This document shows, piece by piece, positions 25,995-35,600 of a stretch of DNA of 56,608 bases (position 1 is the first letter of the stretch; each line of letters begins with the position of its first letter). Location of the stretch: positions 1-56,608 of the forward strand of contig NZ_PPFX01000026.1 in NCBI RefSeq assembly GCF_002898515.1, in the 5' to 3' direction. The position numbers were made by a program, and so were the translations under genes. A model generated the notes under the pieces. That model was not told the DNA's origin and searched no databases. It saw nothing but the letters and a program-made list of their open reading frames with translations. Source of the stretch: Geothermobacter hydrogeniphilus (GTDB taxonomy: Bacteria > Desulfobacterota > Desulfuromonadia > Desulfuromonadales > Geothermobacteraceae).

Positions 25995-26169
25995 CCAAAT
26001 CCACCGGCTGTTTTGTGGACCGAGGGTGGCGGAACGGGTGGAGATGCGAGGCGCCGCGCCGATTCGGGCGCAGACGTAGCCGAGCTACGTTGAGCACCGA
26101 AGCGGTGAAGGCAACGAAACAGATTCAGCCGTAACGACAGCTGAATCCCGAAATTGCCGGTGGATTTGG
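25995..26169. repeat. Palindromic intergenic element, copy 2
   Basis: It is bounded by a perfect 13-base inverted repeat, CCAAATCCACCGG (25995-26007) and its complement (26157-26169). Inside are the core palindrome ACGTAGC-CGA-GCTACGT (26074-26090), the minus-strand block GCCTCGCATCT 22 bases from the core, and an 8-bp hairpin GATTCAGC/GCTGAATC (26122-26147). The core and the GCCTCGCATCT block recur with the same spacing at 54731-54856, while the outer inverted repeat is different. The rest of the gap up to 26267 shows no gene or clear promoter. Confidence 0.75.
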
Positions 26170-26267
26170 ATTTGACCCGGTGTCGCCCGGTCTGGTTGCG
26201 GTGGAAAAATATCTGTTCTCTGGTAACGTTTTTAGACCAACCAATCTGACCGTTTCTAGGAGTGATT

Positions 26268-27227
26268 ATGCGTATTGCCGCCATTGCTGTTGTTTTTGTC
26301 GCCCTGATCGCCTTTGGAATCTATCTCACCGGTGGTTCCTCGCCGGAAGAGGATACGTCCTCCTCTTCGGTTGCAGCCACCGGAGCAGTGAAGGCCTCTC
26401 CATCACCTTCGGCGGTTGTTGAAAGTCTACCGCGCGAAAATTCATCCGCCAAAATATCTGACGAACAGCAGGAACATGCCAAGCAGATGGCTCACGGCAT
26501 GGCTGCCCAGCATGCCCGCCATGAGAACGCTATGCAGGGAGAAGGGCAGGAAGATACCGTTCACTGGGGGTATCGCGGTCCCGGTGCGCCTGCCAACTGG
26601 AGTTCTCTTTCGGCTGACTATGCAATCTGCGGCAGCGGCAGGAACCAGTCTCCCGTTGATCTGCGGGGGTTCGTTGATGCCGAGCTTCCCGTTCTCGACT
26701 TCAATTATTCGGGGATGGCGCTCGAAATTCTCAATAACGGTCATACGGTGCAGGCCAACTACGTCCCCGGGACCGTCCTGGTGATCGATGGCCGCGGCTT
26801 CGAACTCAAGCAGTTTCACTTCCATGCCCCGAGTGAAAACCTGATTGACGGTAAGTCCTACCCTCTCGAAGCCCACCTGGTCCATGCTGACAAGGACGGC
26901 AACCTGGCGGTCGTTTCTGTTCTTTATGAGCTGGGAGATGCCAACAACGCGCTGGCCAGGCTCTGGTCGCAGATGCCGGAAAAGAGCGGCGACAAGGCGA
27001 TTCTGAATGCGCAGGTGAAGGCCGGCGAACTGTTGCCGAAAGACCGCGACTATTACCGTTTCAACGGCTCACTGACCACGCCTCCCTGCAGCCAGGGGGT
27101 CATCTGGCTGGTGATGAAAGAACATCCCACGGTTTCCAGGCAACAGGTTGAGCAGTTCTCCCGGGTTCTCGGTGGCCCGAACAACCGGCCGGCCCAGCCG
27201 CTCAACGCCCGGCTGGTGCTGGAATAG
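26268..27227 (+). CDS. Alpha-type carbonic anhydrase, exported
   Basis: The enzyme interconverts CO2 and bicarbonate. The 319-residue product has an N-terminal hydrophobic segment (IAAIAVVFVALIAFGIYLTG) acting as a signal or membrane anchor, so it is periplasmic. A Ser/Ala-rich, then His/Met-rich linker (about 25-95, including HAKQMAHGMAAQHARHENAM) precedes the catalytic domain (about 96-319). Zinc ligands are two His in QFHFHAPSEN and one in EAHLVH; HWGY and GRNQSPVDL at its start and SLTTPPCSQGVIW near its end are family marks. ATG 26268 has CTAGGAG just upstream. It lies after pyruvate carboxylase, a bicarbonate user, but on its own transcript and in another compartment. Confidence 0.94.
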   Translation: MRIAAIAVVFVALIAFGIYLTGGSSPEEDTSSSSVAATGAVKASPSPSAVVESLPRENSSAKISDEQQEHAKQMAHGMAAQHARHENAMQGEGQEDTVHWGYRGPGAPANWSSLSADYAICGSGRNQSPVDLRGFVDAELPVLDFNYSGMALEILNNGHTVQANYVPGTVLVIDGRGFELKQFHFHAPSENLIDGKSYPLEAHLVHADKDGNLAVVSVLYELGDANNALARLWSQMPEKSGDKAILNAQVKAGELLPKDRDYYRFNGSLTTPPCSQGVIWLVMKEHPTVSRQQVEQFSRVLGGPNNRPAQPLNARLVLE

Positions 27228-27231
27228 TCTT

Positions 27232-27275
27232 CTCCTGTCAGTCTCCCGGATTCCTGTCCGGGAGACTGACAGGAG
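27232..27275. terminator. Long perfect hairpin after the carbonic anhydrase gene
   Basis: A 19-base arm (27232-27250) pairs perfectly with 27257-27275 around a six-base loop. The stem starts four bases after the stop codon. No T-run follows directly, so it may act as a terminator aided by distant T bases or as a 3'-end stabiliser. Confidence 0.65.
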
Positions 27276-27610
27276 GGGCTGTCGTTTCCCGGCTTTTCAC
27301 GGTGCCGGAACCGTCATTACACTTCCGCCTGTTTGTCCCCTTTCTTTTGTTGTTTCCCTTCCTTCCTGATTCCAGTTTTTGAAAATCCTTTTAGTGTCCA
27401 GTTTTTCACAGGTGATCATGGATTCAATTTTTATCACCTCTCTGCTCCTTTCGATCCCCAAGCTTTAAAAGCGTTTAACTGTTCTGTTTTTCACAGGTTG
27501 ATCGTTATCCCTATTTTTTTGGTAAAGAAAATGAGAGCTGGGTATGTAAAGTGCATTTCATTCAAATTTGTAAATTAATTAAATAGTACAATTGGTCGTC
27601 AGGGGTTCGG
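27276..27610 (+). promoter_or_regulatory. AT-rich upstream region of the multihaem cytochrome gene with direct repeats
   Basis: No gene is seen here. GTTTTTCACAGG occurs at 27401-27412 and again at 27486-27497, followed in both cases by T(T)GATC, so a 16-17-base direct repeat is spaced 85 bases apart, about eight helical turns. A partial sigma-54-like site (GG at 27541-27542, GC at 27553-27554, correct 12-base register) lies 57 bases before the ATG. The sharp drop in GC relative to the flanks suggests a regulatory region. The sigma-54 assignment is weak. Confidence 0.4.
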
Positions 27611-30600
27611 ATGGACGTTCAGATGATGCGGCAGAGGCCGTTTTGCAACGTAAGCTCTGAGCAGGTTTGTCGATTGGTGATCGGCTGCCTGCTTTTTCTT
27701 GTGCTGGCCATCCCTTCAGTGGCCTTTGCCACGCCGCAGAGCAGTGCCGACACCTGGCTGCTGACACCCGGCAACCGGTCGATCACGTTGTCTCTGGCTT
27801 ACACCGGTGATGACAACGGCGACAACCAGGTTCTGATCGCGTGGATCGAGGAAGGAGGGGACTGGAGTACGCCCCTGGGCAGTGTCCAGCTCGCCCACCA
27901 CGCGAGTCCCTATGGCTACACGATCACCGGGTTGAGCAATGACCTGAGTTATGGGGTGAGGGTCACTCTCAGTGATCCCGACAATGCCGACATCGTCCAG
28001 ACCTACACGGGCCTTGCCCCCTACAATCCGCTGATCCATTCAAGTCGGTCGACCGGGTCTTCCCGTTGGTCGGCGGCCGGCGGCTGGGGAGTGAAAGGCG
28101 GGAAGTACGGGCGCTATACCTGTGAGACCTGTCATTCGCGGCAGACGACCAATATCAAGATGATCCGCGAAGATCTTCGGGTCAATGATCCCGATTCCAC
28201 CGATCAACTGCCGATCGAGGCGGCCGGGATGCAGATCAGCTTCACCAGTGCCGTCAACGGCACGGCGGATTTCGGCGATGACAGCCGTGCTGACGGCAGC
28301 AGTTCCAATCACATCTGTGAAGGTTGTCATACCCTGACCGATGTTCACCGTTTTGATCTGAGCGGACAGCCGGGGGGAACGGATCACCACAATCGCGAAG
28401 ACTGCATCGGTTGCCATCAGCACAGCAATGCCTTCAAACCGGGATGCACCGGTTGTCATGACATTCCGCCGCAATGGAACAGTCACCCGGCCCATGCCGG
28501 CAGCAGTACCGTTATGGAACCGCTTGCCTGTTCGGCCTGCCACAAGACATCCGTCCACAACAATGGCCTTTCCGAAGTCCGGTTCGATCCCGGTGATTCC
28601 CGTCTGGATGGCGCGGTTTATGACGATGGCGATGAAACCAGTCGTTTCAGCGAACAGAACGGCTACCAGACCACGCCTGCCTACAGCAGTTGCGACAATC
28701 TGTCCTGCCACAGCAACGCGTCACCTTTTGACGGCGTGACCGTCTACCGCAATCCGGTCTGGGGAGGTTCAGCCCAGAGTTGCTCCTCCTGTCATGATGG
28801 CGGGGGACAGGGAACGACCTTGAGCGGTCGTCATGGCCGCCATACCGGAACGCCCTACGATTTTCAGTGCGCGCTGTGTCATGCCGCCACCGCCCGGACC
28901 GACAGCAGCATCGCCGACCCGGCGAAACATCTCAACGGCAACAAGGATGTGGTCTTTTCAGCACCGGTCGGCGGCAGTTACAACACGTCCGGACGCGGTT
29001 GCGATCTGACCTATTGTCACAGTGATGGCCGCGGCGGTCCGCCGAATCGGAATGTCGCCTGGTCCGACAGCCAACCGACGACCTGTTCCGACTGTCACAA
29101 CGGCCGCATCGGGGATGCCGTCGAAATGCAGAGCAATGCCCATGACCGGTTGGCCAGCAGCAACTGGATCCGCCAGTACCCCTGCGAATACTGTCACGCC
29201 AATACGGTCGACGCCTCCGGTCAGATCCGCGACCTCGGCCGGCATGTCAATTTCAGCAAAGATGTGGTGTTTGACTCCCGCTGGGCGATCGACGGTCTGC
29301 AGAGTCCCGATTACGATGCGCAGAGCAAGGTCTGCAGCAATATCTACTGCCATTCCGACGGCACCACAGTGAACCCCGAGGTTCGCAATTTCGCCTGGGA
29401 TCTCGGCAAACACGCCGACTGTAATACCTGTCACGGACATCCCGACGGTGAATGTTCTTCCTGCCACAGCGACGGGCGGACCGCCTTTCCTCCTGAAGAA
29501 CAGTGGAAGTCGGCCATGCCGATGTATGCCAACGGCGGACCCGGCACCGCCCGCGCCAACTCTCACCTGCGCCACCTGCAGACCAACTTTTCCTGCGAGA
29601 ACTGTCACGCCAATACCGTGGTCGGTTCCTGCCAGACCGCCGGTTGTCATGATGGCGGTATTCCGCAGGGGAGCATGACCGAGGTCGGTCACGTCAATGC
29701 CTCCTTTCACGTCAACAAGGTCAAGGATGTCGTTTTCAAGGACGGCGGCAGTTATGACCCGGCAACCAAGCGCTGTTCCAATACCGCCTGCCATACCGGG
29801 TCCGATCCCCAGTGGGGGGATTCGCGCGACAACGAAGTTCTCTGTTTCACCTGTCATGGGACCACGCTGGCGGATGTCGATGATTTCGGCAGCTTCAACG
29901 GGATCCGGGCGCGCATCAATATGGATGAATGGGTGACCAGCGGGCATGGGCGGCCGGCGTCCTCCGGTCCTTACCCGAGCGGCAACGCGGCGGCCGATTT
30001 TCCCGGCAACCCCTGCTGGTATTGTCACGATCAGGATGTGCTGCACAAGACGCCGGATAATCCGTTCCGGCTGAAACTGCATCAGCAGTTCGGTAAACGC
30101 TTTGAAAAGGAATGTGTCTACTGTCACATGGAGGGCACCGACAATGAGTGCCTCGGCTGCCATAACGACGCCAACAGCCTGGCTCCGCAACTGGCGACCA
30201 TCACCAGTCCGCCCTTCAGTCAGGATCATGCCGGTTTCACCGATGGCTCGACGTCCTGTGTGACCAGCCTCTGCCATCCGGACGACGCCTCCAGGCACAA
30301 GACCGGAGCCGGTCTCTGGACCCCGCAGCAGAAGGCCGATGTCCGCAGTCAGTACATCATGAATGGTGTCTGTCTGCAGTGTCATGATGATGACAGCAAC
30401 AATCGCTGCAACGAGTGCCATACCTGGAACGGCGACCCGACGCAGAACCCCTACCGTATCGGTTATGATCCGGGGACCGGATTCATTGCCGGCTCAAGCA
30501 AGGCAGGGTCCACCCACTTCGGTCACAAGCATTATGACAAGTACACTTCGGAAGGTGTCTGGGGCGGCGGCAAGTTCTGCTGGGACTGCCATGATCCGCA

Positions 30601-32608
30601 TGGTGACAAGAATCTCTACATGATTCAGAACAAGGTGGCGACGACCACCGACGGTGTGTACGGTATCCCCCAGACCCGGGCCGAGGTCAGTTTTACCCGT
30701 ACCTTGAGCGGCAAGGATTTCGCCCGCAGCCTGCCTCCTTTCAACGGCATCTGCAATGTTTGTCATGACAGCACCGCCCATTACCAGAAAAATTTCGGTG
30801 ATGATCACAATTCCGGGCGGCCCTGCACCAATTGCCACGAGCACAGTTTCCGGGACAATCACGCTTCCGGACAGGCCTGCAACAGTTGTCATCTGAACAA
30901 GCCCGAAATTGCTCACACTGCTTTCAGCCAGTCGCGTGACTGCACCAAGTGCCACGACGGGGTGATCAACGGGCGGATGGATATCATGCGTCAGTTCAAC
31001 GGCCAGTCGCATCATGTCCAGGGCAGGCCGATCAGTAACCGTGACTGTTACGCCTGTCACTGGGAAGCAACGCCCGAGGGTCTGATCAACCGCGATCATC
31101 ACTCCGGTTACAACAACAAGACCTATACCTCGACCAGTAATGCGCCGGTCGATCTGGTGATCTGGGGGCCGGGAACCCGCCCGACCGATTACCAGGACGG
31201 CGTCACCGCGGTCCAGTTCTCCGCCACCGCCATCGGTACTGTCAACGAACGGCAGGAAATCGGGAAAGTCAGCCAGCACTGCCTCGGTTGTCACTCCGAC
31301 CAGAACAATCTGACCGAGCCCTTCGGTGACTGCAAGACTCCCCGCCAGTATGCCTGGGACGGTACCAGCATTGCCGCCCGCTACCTGCAGACCGGCACCA
31401 CTCTCTGGGGCAAGTACAGCGGTCCCGGACTGGCGGACAAACAGCTGACCAAGGCTTTTTCGGCCCATGGCAACGCCGTTGCCAACCAGGGGGGCTGGGA
31501 TCTGGCCACCGGCGAGGATGAAGCCCTGCCCAATACCCGCGACGGCAGCCAGAATATCCAGTGTTTCGATTGTCACAGTTCGCACGGTTCCTACACCACC
31601 GGCATCACCAGCAGTTACGTGACCTTCGACGGCAGCCATGGCGGCGCCAATTTGAAGGAAACCCAGGCCGGCAAGGGGGGCTATTCGGTGACCTACCGGG
31701 CGCAGGCGGAAAGCAACGCGTTAAGTCAGCTCAACCCGGGAGCGAGCCAGTGCTTCGACTGCCACGAGACCCGTAGCGCCGGTGAAAAGCCCTGGGGATT
31801 TGAATCGACCTTCGGCGCCAGTGAGCCGATCCGGGGGTACCGGGATTCCTCCCGTTTTGACGGCGGTGACAACGGCGTCAAGGGCCGCTGGGCGTTCATG
31901 GCCGGCAAGACCGGCATCAGCGGGCATTTCAGCAAGCTGTCGCCGCCGCTGGACAATCCGGCCGGGCGACAGGTCAACGGTCTCTGCGCCGCCTGCCACG
32001 ACCCGCACGGTGTCAGCCCGACCCTCGGCAGTGACCAGCAATACGGGGTCCCGCTGCTGAAGGGGACCTGGCTGACCGATCCCTACAAGGAAGACCATCC
32101 CCAGACCGATGTCAGGCCGCGTTCGGCCCAGCCGCAACTGACCAGCAGTCATGTTCAGATCGACCGCAAGGCCTTTGGCGATCTGACCAACCGTACCCAT
32201 ATCAGTGAGTCGCCGCAGCAGTTCGCTGGCCTCTGTCTCGGCTGCCATCCGCAGCAGAACCTGACCGCCGGCATGGACAAGAGCCAACCCTTCGGCAGCC
32301 GCGACCGGGTTCATCAGGCGGTCAAGGGGTGGGGCAGCAATGCTGAACACAGTTTCCCCTGCGCCAAATGCCATCAACCGCATAGCTCCGGTCTGCCCAG
32401 GTTGATGCGGACCAATTGCCTGGACTGGAAACATCGCGGTGAACTCGAAAGCGGTGGTGTCGAGCCGGGCTGGTACGATGAGCAGAGCCATTTTCCGCGC
32501 CTGCGCTACCGCTATCAGCCCTGTCACCAGTCACCCGGAGCCAAAGGGGGAACCGAGACCTACAGCAATTACAAGGATCAGCAATGGAACCAGGTGACAC
32601 CATGGTAG
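27611..32608 (+). CDS. Giant multihaem c-type cytochrome, 36 predicted haem sites
   Basis: This is a 1665-residue exported cytochrome. The signal peptide (hydrophobic core IGCLLFLVLAIPSVAFA, about residues 24-40) sends it to the periplasm or beyond; there is no lipobox. Residues about 45-165 form a strand-rich, fibronectin-like domain without haem motifs. From residue 171 to about 1588 there are 30 CX2CH and 6 CX4CH motifs (for example CDNLSCH, CDLTYCH, CSNIYCH, CVTSLCH). Several CX4CH motifs are followed by CX2CH, the paired arrangement known from Geobacter cytochrome repeats (TIGR01904 type). Many extra His residues can serve as distal ligands. The role is inferred to be long-range extracellular electron transfer. 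AGGGG precedes ATG 27611. It overlaps the next gene. Confidence 0.95.
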   Translation: MDVQMMRQRPFCNVSSEQVCRLVIGCLLFLVLAIPSVAFATPQSSADTWLLTPGNRSITLSLAYTGDDNGDNQVLIAWIEEGGDWSTPLGSVQLAHHASPYGYTITGLSNDLSYGVRVTLSDPDNADIVQTYTGLAPYNPLIHSSRSTGSSRWSAAGGWGVKGGKYGRYTCETCHSRQTTNIKMIREDLRVNDPDSTDQLPIEAAGMQISFTSAVNGTADFGDDSRADGSSSNHICEGCHTLTDVHRFDLSGQPGGTDHHNREDCIGCHQHSNAFKPGCTGCHDIPPQWNSHPAHAGSSTVMEPLACSACHKTSVHNNGLSEVRFDPGDSRLDGAVYDDGDETSRFSEQNGYQTTPAYSSCDNLSCHSNASPFDGVTVYRNPVWGGSAQSCSSCHDGGGQGTTLSGRHGRHTGTPYDFQCALCHAATARTDSSIADPAKHLNGNKDVVFSAPVGGSYNTSGRGCDLTYCHSDGRGGPPNRNVAWSDSQPTTCSDCHNGRIGDAVEMQSNAHDRLASSNWIRQYPCEYCHANTVDASGQIRDLGRHVNFSKDVVFDSRWAIDGLQSPDYDAQSKVCSNIYCHSDGTTVNPEVRNFAWDLGKHADCNTCHGHPDGECSSCHSDGRTAFPPEEQWKSAMPMYANGGPGTARANSHLRHLQTNFSCENCHANTVVGSCQTAGCHDGGIPQGSMTEVGHVNASFHVNKVKDVVFKDGGSYDPATKRCSNTACHTGSDPQWGDSRDNEVLCFTCHGTTLADVDDFGSFNGIRARINMDEWVTSGHGRPASSGPYPSGNAAADFPGNPCWYCHDQDVLHKTPDNPFRLKLHQQFGKRFEKECVYCHMEGTDNECLGCHNDANSLAPQLATITSPPFSQDHAGFTDGSTSCVTSLCHPDDASRHKTGAGLWTPQQKADVRSQYIMNGVCLQCHDDDSNNRCNECHTWNGDPTQNPYRIGYDPGTGFIAGSSKAGSTHFGHKHYDKYTSEGVWGGGKFCWDCHDPHGDKNLYMIQNKVATTTDGVYGIPQTRAEVSFTRTLSGKDFARSLPPFNGICNVCHDSTAHYQKNFGDDHNSGRPCTNCHEHSFRDNHASGQACNSCHLNKPEIAHTAFSQSRDCTKCHDGVINGRMDIMRQFNGQSHHVQGRPISNRDCYACHWEATPEGLINRDHHSGYNNKTYTSTSNAPVDLVIWGPGTRPTDYQDGVTAVQFSATAIGTVNERQEIGKVSQHCLGCHSDQNNLTEPFGDCKTPRQYAWDGTSIAARYLQTGTTLWGKYSGPGLADKQLTKAFSAHGNAVANQGGWDLATGEDEALPNTRDGSQNIQCFDCHSSHGSYTTGITSSYVTFDGSHGGANLKETQAGKGGYSVTYRAQAESNALSQLNPGASQCFDCHETRSAGEKPWGFESTFGASEPIRGYRDSSRFDGGDNGVKGRWAFMAGKTGISGHFSKLSPPLDNPAGRQVNGLCAACHDPHGVSPTLGSDQQYGVPLLKGTWLTDPYKEDHPQTDVRPRSAQPQLTSSHVQIDRKAFGDLTNRTHISESPQQFAGLCLGCHPQQNLTAGMDKSQPFGSRDRVHQAVKGWGSNAEHSFPCAKCHQPHSSGLPRLMRTNCLDWKHRGELESGGVEPGWYDEQSHFPRLRYRYQPCHQSPGAKGGTETYSNYKDQQWNQVTPW

Positions 32609-35600
32609 GGGGGGGAGTGTTGAAATCGGTCATGTTCCGCCGGCGGTTGTCGATTCTGCATGGTTTCGTCGTGCTGCTGATGGTTGTCGGAACCTGTTCC
32701 CCCGTTGTCGCGGCCGGCGGCGAACTGCGGCCCGGATGGCCCTGGATTGAATCTCTTGCCGGTGACCAGATGGCTGCGGATGCCGTGGTTGATGATGCCG
32801 GTGACCTGGTGCTGGTCGGCAGCAGCAACGGGGCCGGCCGGGATCTGGTCCTGCTCAAGGTCAAAGGGGATGGCAGCGGCGCGGCCTGGCCGATGGTCAG
32901 TTACGATTATGCCGGTGGCGAGGATGCGGCAACTGCCGTGGCGATCGCTCCCGGTGGTGATATTATCGTCACCGGTTATGTTCACAACGGCTCCGATTTT
33001 GACATTCTGACCGCCAGGTATCGTGGCACTGACGGTACCCTGATGTGGCGGCATATCTATGATGGCCCCTCCGGGGGAGACGATTATCCGACCGCGGTGG
33101 TTCTCGACGCGCTCGGCAATATCTACGTCGGCGGCTATGTCCAGGGCCAGGGAAACAAAGACGACGCCCTGGTGATGAAGTTTTCACCCGATGGTCCCGA
33201 GGCCGACGGCAAGCCGCTCTGGACGTATCTCTACAATGGACCGGCCGGGGGACATGATCGGTTGACGGCCTTGGCCGCCGGGGTTGACGGACTGGCCCTG
33301 ACCGGCGAGAGCGAAAGTGCCGTCGCCGGTGATTTCGATGCCTTCACCATGAAGGTCGATTATTCCGGCAGCCCGCTCTGGCCGCAGGCGCAGCGTTACA
33401 CCGACAGCGGCAACGGACGCGGCAATGCCGTGGCCGTCGATGCCGAAGGTGATGTCGTGATGCTCGGTCATGTGGCGGGCAGCAGCGACCCGTCCGGACG
33501 GGATCTCTTTCTGATCAAATATCCGGCCGTCTATGGTCCGGCCGTCTGGGTGGATCATTATGATGGCGGGTTCGAGGATGAGGGCCTGGCCTTGGTGGTC
33601 ACGGCTGCCGGGGATATCTTTATCGCCGGCCGGAGTTTTACCACCTCCACTGCCTTTGATATCTACCTGGCCCGTTATTCGGCCGCAGGAGTCATGCAGT
33701 GGTCCGATCTGCGCAACAGCAGCAACGGCAACAATGATGTCCCGGTCAGGGTGCTTGCCGGTTTGAACGGCGATCTCTATGTCCTTGGCTACAACAATGA
33801 CGCCCAGGGTGGTTTCGATGACATTACCCTGTGCAAGTATCGGCAGAGCGGTGCCTTCCTCTGGCAGACGAGCTATGACGGCAACGGTCGCAATGACCGG
33901 CCGGTCGGTATCGGCCTGGCTCCGGACGGCGATCTGCTGGTTGCCGGCTGGAGCGATCAGGGCGGCGCCGGGAATCCTGATTTCGACCTGCTGGCGTTGC
34001 GTTATGATGCCGGTCGTGTTGATCCGCCGACGGCTCTTGCGGCGACCGTGGTCAGCAACAGCCAGATTCATCTCCAATGGCAGAACAATGATCCGTCGGC
34101 TGAAACCGTCAGTATCGAGGTACGTACCGCCACCGGCATTTACACGCCGGTGGCGAGTCTGCCGGCCTCGGCCAACAGTTATGAACATACCGGGTTGAAT
34201 GGCGACACCCGCTATTTCTATCGGGTTCAGGCGATTCGCAGCGGGGTCGGCGCCTCGCCCTACAGTAACGAGGCGAGTGCCCGCACCACCTTGATCAGCT
34301 ACGATCCACCGACCTGGCAGTACCGTTTCGCCGGTGCCGCCGGCGGCGATGATGAACCGGCGGCGATCGCCTGCGGACCCGATCTGCAGCCGGCGGTAAC
34401 CGGGACCACCTTCAGTCCCCTGGAAGGCTACGACTACCTGACCATCAAGCTCGACCGCGGCAATCCCTCGACCGAACTCTGGCAGGCCCGCTACAACGAT
34501 GGCGACAACCAGGGAGACGCGGCGACCGCCATCGTTGTCGACAGCCGCAACCGACCGCTGGTGACCGGTTATGCCTCGCTCTGGGGTGGCGGGGCCAGCA
34601 ACACCAATGATATCTATACACTCGGTTACCCCGCCGCCGGCGGCAGTCCCCTGTGGACCGACCAGTATAACGGTCCCGCCGGGGATGATGACAAGTCGCT
34701 GGCGATTGCCGTTGCCGGCAATCCGCAGGATGAGGCGGCTGTCATCGGCTATGGAAAAAATGCCGCCTGGAATGACGATGTCTACCTGCTCAAATATGAT
34801 CCCGACGGCAGTCGGTCCTGGGCCGCTCTGCCCTGGGATGGTGGTGGAGAAGATTTTCCGGCGGCGGTCGCCTTCGCGCCTGACGGCAGGATTTTCGTCG
34901 GCGGCCGAAGTTTCAACGGCAGCAGTGACGATCTGCTGCTGCTCTGTTATGACGGAACCGATGGGCGCCTGCTCTGGCAGGCGGTTCTTGACGGCCCCGC
35001 CGCCGGCAGTGACCGGGTGGTGGATCTGGCGGTCGATGCCGCCGGTGATCTGTACGTCGCCGCGACCTCGGAACGCAATGTCGGTGACGGCGATATCTAT
35101 CTGGCCAAGTTTTCCGGGGCCGGGGACGGACTGCCCGACGGCACCGGGGTCGCTGGTGCGCAGCTGCTGTGGCAGCAGTGGTACGGGTCTGCCGTCGGTT
35201 ATGATGCCGCCGTCGGAGTCGCCATCGACCCGGCCGATGGCGCGCTGCTGCTCGGGGGGACCGTACTGACCGCCCCCGGCAACCACGATCTGCTGCTGGT
35301 ACGGCTCGATCCCGCGGGTGATGGTGCCGGCGGCGGCCGGGAGATCTGGCGTCACCGTCTCGATCTTCCCGATGACGAAATCGGGACCGCCATGAGTATC
35401 GACCGCAGCGGCATCCTCACCCTGATCGCCACTGTCAGCGGTGGCGGCTGGGATGATATGCTGGCGGTCCAGTGGAACCATCTGGGTGATGTTGTCGCCG
35501 CCACCCGTTATGACAGCCCTGATGGCCTGGACGATACCCCGATTGCCGTGACCACCAACCGGGTCGGGGAAACCTTTGTGGCCGGTTCAACCCTGAACGG

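Noticed and set aside
28958-30421. 487-residue minus-strand frame opposite the cytochrome
   Set aside because: The composition is dominated by Gly, Val, Ala and Ile as a by-product of the complementary Cys/His-rich codons; no family resemblance.
33184-35481. 765-residue open frame on the minus strand inside the giant surface-protein gene
   Set aside because: It lies opposite a clearly coding frame in GC-rich repeated sequence, has a low-complexity composition and no recognisable domain; long antisense frames are expected here.
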